Origin: Bacteroidota bacterium
GTDB taxonomy: Bacteria > Bacteroidota > Bacteroidia > Cytophagales > Cyclobacteriaceae
Assembly (NCBI GenBank): GCA_023412765.1
Contig: JAEZBX010000114.1
Coordinates: forward strand, 1-30,053
Length of the DNA: 30,053 bases
Direction: 5' to 3'
This document shows, in pieces, positions 25,392 to 30,053 of this stretch. Position numbers and translations under genes: made by a program. Under the pieces are notes generated by a model. That model had not been told where the DNA came from and made no database searches. It saw only the letters and a list, made by a program, of their open reading frames with translations. The stretch's first letter is position 1. Each line of letters starts with the position of its first letter.

Positions 25392-25879
25392 AGAAAAGGA
25401 TTTCAGGGGAAAAGAATATGAAGGTGCCAGTGACAGTATTTACAAAACTTACTACAGGGTTGATTATTGCCCTTCTGTTTGTTACTGGTTGCTCGCGAGA
25501 TCTAAGCGATGACGAAATACCTCCTTCGAGCTTTCCGGATATTGTCATTGACTTAAGCCTTCCCTCAAATATTGCGTTGGCTTCAAAAGGAGGCTACAAG
25601 GAAATCAACGATGGTGGCGTGAGGGGTATTATCGTCTACTGCCAGGATATTGGTGTTTATCATGCCTACGAACGCAACTGTTCCTATACACCAAACCAGG
25701 CCTGTGCAACGGTGAATGTAGACGCATCAAAGCTGTTTATGACAGATCCTTGCTGCTCTTCAATGTTCGACTTTTCTACTGGCCAGCCTATTGGCGGACC
25801 GGCATGGAGACCATTACGTCAATATCAGGCCACGGCCACCGGAGTTGAGTTGATCATCACGGAAAATATCATCAATTAG
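25388..25879 (+). CDS. Small lipoprotein with degenerate Rieske-like fold
   Basis: 163 residues. A lipoprotein signal is present: hydrophobic LTTGLIIALLFVTGC with the lipidated cysteine at residue 35. The rest resembles a Rieske [2Fe-2S] domain (RNCSYTP about 96-102; DPCCSSMFDFSTGQPIGGPA about 120-139; PLRQYQ), but the ligand pattern C-x-H ... C-x2-H is broken: Tyr100 replaces the first His, Asp120 the second Cys ligand and Cys123 the second His, so a canonical cluster cannot form. Remaining cysteines (98, 106, 122, 123) could form disulfides. The start ATG overlaps the pheS stop (ATGA); a second ATG at 25418 also gives a workable signal. Function unknown; cotranscription with pheS is likely. 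Confidence 0.75.
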   Translation: MKKRISGEKNMKVPVTVFTKLTTGLIIALLFVTGCSRDLSDDEIPPSSFPDIVIDLSLPSNIALASKGGYKEINDGGVRGIIVYCQDIGVYHAYERNCSYTPNQACATVNVDASKLFMTDPCCSSMFDFSTGQPIGGPAWRPLRQYQATATGVELIITENIIN

Positions 25880-26404
25880 TCAGCTTGTCACGTTCTGCAG
25901 AGGCTAAATAAATGAGGAATAAGGAAGGAATAGGGAATAGGGCTCGCAAATGAAAAGGTGTGCCATACCATTTTAGCACGATTCGTCCTTCATTTTTATC
26001 ATCTGCTGCAATTCATCCTGCCTTTAGGCAGCTAGCCTCTGCGGTAAAATTGCACTTTGAAATCACGGCTAGACTATACTATTGCGTTGAATGGCTTCCT
26101 CTGTCATGGATACCTTGTGTTTTGAAAAAAAGTGTAGTTTTTCCACGCTTGCTAAATGCCGGACACTACGTTCACTACGAACCACTAAGAACACGACGCA
26201 TCTTAGTGCTCCGCGTAGTGTGCGTCGTGGCTCCTTCGTGATTTCGTCGTGACCCCTGCATTTTATAATCTAACGGCTAACAAGTGAGTACACAAAGAAA
26301 TGTAATCGGCAGCAAAATCTTTAGATATCAAATAACTTAATCAGGAAATCCGGACATTTGAACTACTCTGAATACTGTAATGGAAAATATCCACGCCCAA
26401 AAGA
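25880..26404. other. 525-bp convergent intergenic region holding a repeat element
   Basis: Lies between the 3' ends of the lipoprotein gene and the PEP carboxylase gene. Bases about 25912-25943 are a purine-rich run (GAGGAATAAGG, GAATAGGGAATAGGG) with short imperfect repeats. Bases 26164-26250 hold interleaved inverted repeats, described separately. A 93-codon open frame at 25960-26241 runs through the repeat and looks non-coding. I see no convincing terminator for either flanking gene except possibly the repeat itself. Confidence 0.6.
26164..26250. repeat. Interleaved inverted-repeat element, intergenic
   Basis: Three sets of complementary words cross each other. CACTAAGA (26183-26190) pairs with TCTTAGTG (26201-26208) around a 10-base loop. 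That loop contains CACGACGCA (26192-26200), which is perfectly complementary to TGCGTCGTG (26221-26229) downstream, a pseudoknot-type order. CACTACG at 26164-26170, repeated at 26173-26179, is complementary to CGTAGTG (26214-26220). The tail (CTTCGTGATTTCGTCGTG, about 26234-26251) continues the same style of words. It resembles short-period CACGA/CTTCGTG-type intergenic repeats common in several phyla. Confidence 0.75.
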
Positions 26405-28969
26405 CTAGGCGGAGTTACGCGCGGCATTTATAATTCCAAACATACAACGAACCACTAATTTCCTATACAGTTTTTCGAACTGCTCCTCAGACTTTTCTTT
26501 GTTTCGCAGTTGCTGCAACGCAAACTGTTGAATAGTAATTAGCGGTAACACTATACGCTCACGCAATTTTACCGAATCGCGATTCATAGGAGTATTCTCC
26601 ATTAATTCGCTTAACCCCGAAACTTCAAGTATCATTTCCGTTGAAAGCTTATGTTCCGCGTACATCTTTTTCCAGAGCACACTGAACTCTTTGTCTTTAG
26701 CGAGATAAGCCGTTGCAGGATAGTATGACTTTGTCATCGACATCATACTATTGCTCAACAAAGTTCTGAAAAACAGAGATTCTTTAAATAACTTTTTCAA
26801 GATGGGCATCTTGCCCTTCTTCTTCAGTTCTCTCAACGCAGAGCCTACACCATAAGATCCGGGAATATTCTGCTTCATTTGCGCCCACGAACCCACGAAT
26901 GGTATTGCCCGGAGATCTTCAAACTTTAAACTTCCCTGGTTACGTTTTACCGGTCGCGACCCGATGTTGATCTCGCCAAAAAAAGATAGCGGTGTGATCT
27001 TTTCGAGGTATGGCACAAACTTAGGATGCTGCTTCAAATCGAGGTACGCTTTGTGGCCTTCCTTAGCCAGTCCGTTGAGAAGCTGAATCTCGTCCGGCTT
27101 CAACTGATTTCTGTTGATCTTGAAAACATCGTTCTCGATACCCGCCGATAATAATTGCTCAAGGTTAAATGCGCACGAAACTGGTTTTCCAAAGTTTGAG
27201 CTGATCGTTTGACCTTGAATTGTAACCTGCACTTCCCTGTCTTCAATTGTATCTCCTAGTGAAGCATAGAAATCGTGGGTGTTCCCTCCTCCTCGCGCTG
27301 GCGGACCACCACGTCCGTCGAAGAACACGGCAACAAACCCTTGCTCGCGTGAAATCCGGGTCAGATTTTCCTTCGCCTGGAAAATTGACCAATTGGCGCG
27401 AAGATAACCGCCGTCTTTTGTTCCGTCGGAGAAGCCCAACATGATCGTTTGTTTCGATCCCCTCCTGACTAAGTGTTCACGATATACCTCAACGTTGTAC
27501 AACGACTGCATGATCGCTGGCGCGTTAGCCAGATCTTCGATAGTTTCAAACAGAGGTACAATGTCGACTGGCAGCTCGCCATCTTTTCCCACAATAAGAT
27601 TTGCAAGTTGATAGACTCTGATCACATCCAGTGCTGACTGACAATTGCTGATCACATATCGATGGCATCCATCTTCCCCGTTTTGTTGCTGTATCTTACT
27701 GATCACATCAATACTTTGAATCAATTCGTGAACAAAGTCGTCCTCAAACTTTAAAGAGTTTGGATTGAATTTCAGCGATAGGATGGTTTCGATCTTTTCC
27801 TTTTCAGAAAGATCTTCAAAGTCTTTCAACTTCTTATTCTTTGCCTTGAGCTTGTTAATGATTGCATCCCACACATAACCGTGCTTGCGGCTGTCTTGCC
27901 GGATGTCCATGCTGGCAAAATAGAATCCGAATATTTTGATCTTCAGGATGAAGCCCTCCAGCAAGTTGAGAAACAATCCTTTGTGATCCTGGATTAATAT
28001 CTCTCTTGCTTCAGAAAGATCTGCTAACAATTCGTCGGGGTTATTGTAGGTTTCGCCGCTACCACCAAATGCCATCGGATAGATCTTCCGTTCGACATTT
28101 GCAATGATATTCTCAACTCCCTTGAACGTAAGTCTCCTCTTGAGGAATCGAATATCCCGATAGTAGCACTTTGACAGTATTTGCTGAAGGTGATATGCTA
28201 CCTTAAGCGTGATGTCATGTGTAACATAAGGGTTTCCATCGCGGTCACCTCCGGGCCAGAAACCGATCTTCAACAGATCGAAATTCTTCCAGTCATCAAA
28301 CTTCATTTTTAATCCATTCATCAGCTTGGTGACGATTTCCGGCACTGCAGCATAGAATACATTTTCAAGAAACCATGACAAGCTCACGGCTTCATCAAAG
28401 GGCGTCAATTTTTGCCTGTTGATAAACGCTGTCTTTCCCAGCTGTCGCAATAACAGGTTAATGTGCTCGAGCCTGTTTTCCCGAATGGCTTGTTCCAGAT
28501 CGTTTAGTATGGCCAGTACGTTGCCCGGATAAAATTGCGTGGGGTGTGCTGTTAAAACAACCCTGACGCTAAAATCAGAAAGCTTCTGTTTCAGGTCCTC
28601 AGTGACACCCTCTGCTTCTGCTCGGAGCAAAAGTTCATTGATCGTTCCCTTACCCTTCAGGTCATTTATCTCGTCGAAAGCCGCATCTTCAACAGAATCG
28701 AAAAGAACTACCTGGCGCTCGATGTATTGGACAAATCCAAATAACAAATCAAACTGCTCGTCACGAGTAGCCTTGGGCGTATAGTCAGCAAAGAACTTCT
28801 TAATAATGGCTTTTGGATCTTTTCCTTTGCTGTAGCCGTTTTCACACGATTGCTGAAGCAGCGGAAGCAGCGTGCCGGTCCGGTATATCCCCGAGTATGG
28901 AAGATTTAGAAAGAGACTGTTGTACATGTGGTACCGCGTGGAAACAGTCTCATTGAATTGACTTGCCAT
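26405..28969 (-). CDS. ppc: Phosphoenolpyruvate carboxylase
   Basis: 854 residues from the ATG at 28969 (MASQFNETV); a TTG at 29002 would add 11 residues and overlaps a likely promoter element. It carboxylates PEP with bicarbonate to oxaloacetate, refilling the TCA cycle. Signatures: VVLTAHPTQFYPGNVL (catalytic His), FWPGGDRDGNPYVT, MLGFSDGTKDGGYL, the loop FFDGRGGPPARGGGNTH, and INIGSRPVKR with IPFVGSWAQMKQN. Length fits bacterial enzymes. The C-terminus ends AARNSA instead of the near-invariant (Q/R)NTG, whose terminal residues lie near the active site in studied enzymes; this may be a lineage variant. Transcribed toward the polysaccharide locus as a single gene. Confidence 0.96.
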   Translation of the reverse strand: MASQFNETVSTRYHMYNSLFLNLPYSGIYRTGTLLPLLQQSCENGYSKGKDPKAIIKKFFADYTPKATRDEQFDLLFGFVQYIERQVVLFDSVEDAAFDEINDLKGKGTINELLLRAEAEGVTEDLKQKLSDFSVRVVLTAHPTQFYPGNVLAILNDLEQAIRENRLEHINLLLRQLGKTAFINRQKLTPFDEAVSLSWFLENVFYAAVPEIVTKLMNGLKMKFDDWKNFDLLKIGFWPGGDRDGNPYVTHDITLKVAYHLQQILSKCYYRDIRFLKRRLTFKGVENIIANVERKIYPMAFGGSGETYNNPDELLADLSEAREILIQDHKGLFLNLLEGFILKIKIFGFYFASMDIRQDSRKHGYVWDAIINKLKAKNKKLKDFEDLSEKEKIETILSLKFNPNSLKFEDDFVHELIQSIDVISKIQQQNGEDGCHRYVISNCQSALDVIRVYQLANLIVGKDGELPVDIVPLFETIEDLANAPAIMQSLYNVEVYREHLVRRGSKQTIMLGFSDGTKDGGYLRANWSIFQAKENLTRISREQGFVAVFFDGRGGPPARGGGNTHDFYASLGDTIEDREVQVTIQGQTISSNFGKPVSCAFNLEQLLSAGIENDVFKINRNQLKPDEIQLLNGLAKEGHKAYLDLKQHPKFVPYLEKITPLSFFGEINIGSRPVKRNQGSLKFEDLRAIPFVGSWAQMKQNIPGSYGVGSALRELKKKGKMPILKKLFKESLFFRTLLSNSMMSMTKSYYPATAYLAKDKEFSVLWKKMYAEHKLSTEMILEVSGLSELMENTPMNRDSVKLRERIVLPLITIQQFALQQLRNKEKSEEQFEKLYRKLVVRCMFGIINAARNSA

Positions 28970-28990
28970 AGAAATAGTTGATAAATCCAA

Positions 28991-28998
28991 CAAAGGTA
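28991..28998 (-). promoter_or_regulatory. Possible -7 promoter element (TACCTTTG) for ppc
   Basis: Exact minus-strand match to TAnnTTTG, ending 21 bases before the ATG at 28969, which would give a 5' leader of roughly 15 bases. A TTTG at the usual -33 spacing is not evident. Confidence 0.38.
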
Positions 28999-29052
28999 TC
29001 AAATACTTTGTGGCATGACATAGCAGAAAGGACTTGAGTCTGGAAATTAAAA

Positions 29053-29082
29053 GCTGTCAGCTAACAGCTATCAGCTGACAGC
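29053..29082 (-). terminator. Perfect 10-bp hairpin, probable terminator of the DUF2911 gene
   Basis: GCTGTCAGCT (29053-29062) and AGCTGACAGC (29073-29082) pair perfectly around a 10-base loop that itself contains another CAGCT word. On the minus strand the stem is followed by TTTTAATTT, so it fits an intrinsic terminator 55 bp past the DUF2911 stop. The repeated AGCTGAC/AGCTGAT-style words also resemble a dispersed intergenic repeat. Confidence 0.55.
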
Positions 29083-29136
29083 CGCCTGGCATCCTCTTTC
29101 ATACGTCTAATTCATCTTAGTCCAACCTAACAGTTG

Positions 29137-30015
29137 TTAATTCCCGGACATTCTTGAGAGGTGTGCAACTCGATTTCTTGCACCTTCAACAGCAACGCGT
29201 AAAGTTTCGTCGTCCCACCCAAATTCTTTTCCATGCAACTCAAGCAAATCGAGATGACTCTTTGCTGCACGCGTCGCTTCTGCATACTTGCCCTGCTTTT
29301 CAAGAACATCCACTTTCAAATTATAAAACCAGGATTCTCTTCCATTCCTTTTTATGGCGTTATCAATAAGGGTAAGTGCCTGGTCCAGATTCTTGTTCTG
29401 AAAAAAATAGTATTCGACTGCGGCGGCGTACTCATCCGCGTTAGAAGATTCTCCAGTCATTAATTTTTTATCGATGTATAAAACTGTTTTCTTATCGGTA
29501 TCCGTCTCTACAAAAAACCTCACCTGGGTTTGTTCCCACGATAGATATATTAAAGCATTGTTTGGCACAACATCTATGTCGATTGTGAATGATTCATAGA
29601 ATCTCTTGGTGGCAGATGGCGTTACAGGGAAGCGTAGCACATCTTTAGCTGTATCATACCGTCCCGCGCCATACAGTGATGTATCGCTATTTAAAATAAT
29701 AGTCCATTGATCTGCGCCTGGAATTGTGAAAACCGAGTATGTACCTGCAGAAACGTTTTTATTTTCAATGATTACTGCCCTGTCAAAAGTTATTTTCGTG
29801 CATTTACCTGCACCGGTTCTCCAAATCTCACCGTAAGGCACGAGGCCGCCAAAAATTTTTCTTTCACGTGCAGCCGGGCGCTCATAGTCCACCGTTATTG
29901 TTGTAAAACCAACCACCTGCTTAACACTACCTGTGGCGCTCAACGCAGGAAAGTTGGACTGCGAGAATAGCGTACAATTTATAAATACGCCGAACATTGA
30001 GAGGAGGATTTTCAT
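29137..30015 (-). CDS. DUF2911 family secreted protein
   Basis: 292 residues. A signal peptide covers about residues 1-19 (ILLSMFGVFINCTLFSQS), so it should be periplasmic. Residues about 25-185 match the DUF2911 pattern: VGFTTITVDYERPAARERKIFG, GLVPYGEIWRTGAGKCTKITF, SAGTYSVFTIPG and WTIILN. Residues about 190-292 are helical with short TPR-like units (AVEYYFFQNKNLDQALTLID, then WFYNLKVDVLEKQGKYAEA). Function of the family is unknown to me. The ATG at 30015 gives a clean signal peptide; the gene is complete within the window. Confidence 0.88.
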   Translation of the reverse strand: MKILLSMFGVFINCTLFSQSNFPALSATGSVKQVVGFTTITVDYERPAARERKIFGGLVPYGEIWRTGAGKCTKITFDRAVIIENKNVSAGTYSVFTIPGADQWTIILNSDTSLYGAGRYDTAKDVLRFPVTPSATKRFYESFTIDIDVVPNNALIYLSWEQTQVRFFVETDTDKKTVLYIDKKLMTGESSNADEYAAAVEYYFFQNKNLDQALTLIDNAIKRNGRESWFYNLKVDVLEKQGKYAEATRAAKSHLDLLELHGKEFGWDDETLRVAVEGARNRVAHLSRMSGN

Positions 30016-30022
30016 GATGGCG

Positions 30023-30053
30023 GTTTAAGTTTAAGGTTTGAGGTTTGAGGTTT
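30023..30053. repeat. Short tandem repeat (GTTTGAG heptamers), runs off the window
   Basis: Units GTTTAAG, TTTAAG, GTTTGAG, GTTTGAG and a partial GTTT lie head to tail, starting 8 bp beyond the DUF2911 start codon. The array continues past the right edge, so its length is unknown. Confidence 0.7.

Noticed and set aside
25960..26241. 93-codon open frame on the plus strand in the intergenic region
   Set aside because: It runs through the crossed inverted repeats, its C-terminal part is simply the translated repeat, and it shows no domain or start context.
28970..29002. TTG at 29002 as the start of PEP carboxylase
   Set aside because: The extra 11 residues are not family-like and the codons overlap an exact TAnnTTTG element; the ATG at 28969 is preferred.
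1..30053. CRISPR array, tRNA, rRNA, insertion sequence or phage genes
   Set aside because: No regularly spaced direct repeats, no transposase or integrase motifs and no recognisable RNA gene were seen in reading both strands.

Overview
The window is a surface-polysaccharide (O-antigen or A-LPS type) locus from a Bacteroidota genome, most likely of the Cytophagales kind. The taxonomic evidence is a large secreted protein ending in a type IX secretion (T9SS) sorting domain, exact matches to the Bacteroidota -7 promoter element TAnnTTTG, a DUF2911 protein and a degenerate Rieske-like lipoprotein. I made no database search, so the lineage is an inference.

Layout. Bases 1-6189 (+) hold a legionaminic-acid (nonulosonate) operon: 3' part of a LegC-type aminotransferase, LegI/NeuB synthase, LegG/NeuC epimerase, PtmE-like CBS-nucleotidyltransferase, LegF CMP-transferase and a NodB/CE4-like protein of unknown role. 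A SAM methyltransferase lies on the minus strand (6199-7026). Bases 7128-10014 (+) hold a GT-B-like transferase, a candidate for handling the CMP-nonulosonate, and a Wzx flippase. A 1102-residue T9SS cargo protein with a lamin-tail-like domain and a six-repeat kelch-like region sits on the minus strand (10069-13377). After a 367-bp divergent intergenic region, bases 13745-22007 (+) hold a HisH/HisF/N-acetyl-sugar amidotransferase trio, two GT4 transferases, two polytopic polymerase/ligase-like proteins and a GT2 transferase. Bases 22219-24288 (+) hold a sugar-nucleotide epimerase/reductase and a WecA/WbpL-like initiating transferase.

The right flank is housekeeping: pheS with an overlapping Rieske-like lipoprotein gene, a 525-bp convergent region carrying interleaved inverted repeats, PEP carboxylase (minus) and a DUF2911 protein (minus). 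Short repeats occur at 29053-29082 and at the right edge.

How the genes work together (inference): the initiating transferase loads a HexNAc-type sugar phosphate on undecaprenyl phosphate, four transferases extend it, one possibly adding a legionaminic-type acid from CMP-Leg, and the unit is flipped by Wzx, polymerised and ligated. The HisH/HisF/amidotransferase trio should turn an N-acetyl group into an acetamidino group on one of the sugars. The HisF copy has Leu where the catalytic Asp11 of true HisF lies but keeps Asp130, which points to ammonia delivery and away from histidine synthesis. The least described parts are the NodB-like protein at the end of the leg operon, the GT-B transferase and the T9SS cargo embedded in the locus. 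I saw no CRISPR array, tRNA, rRNA or insertion sequence.
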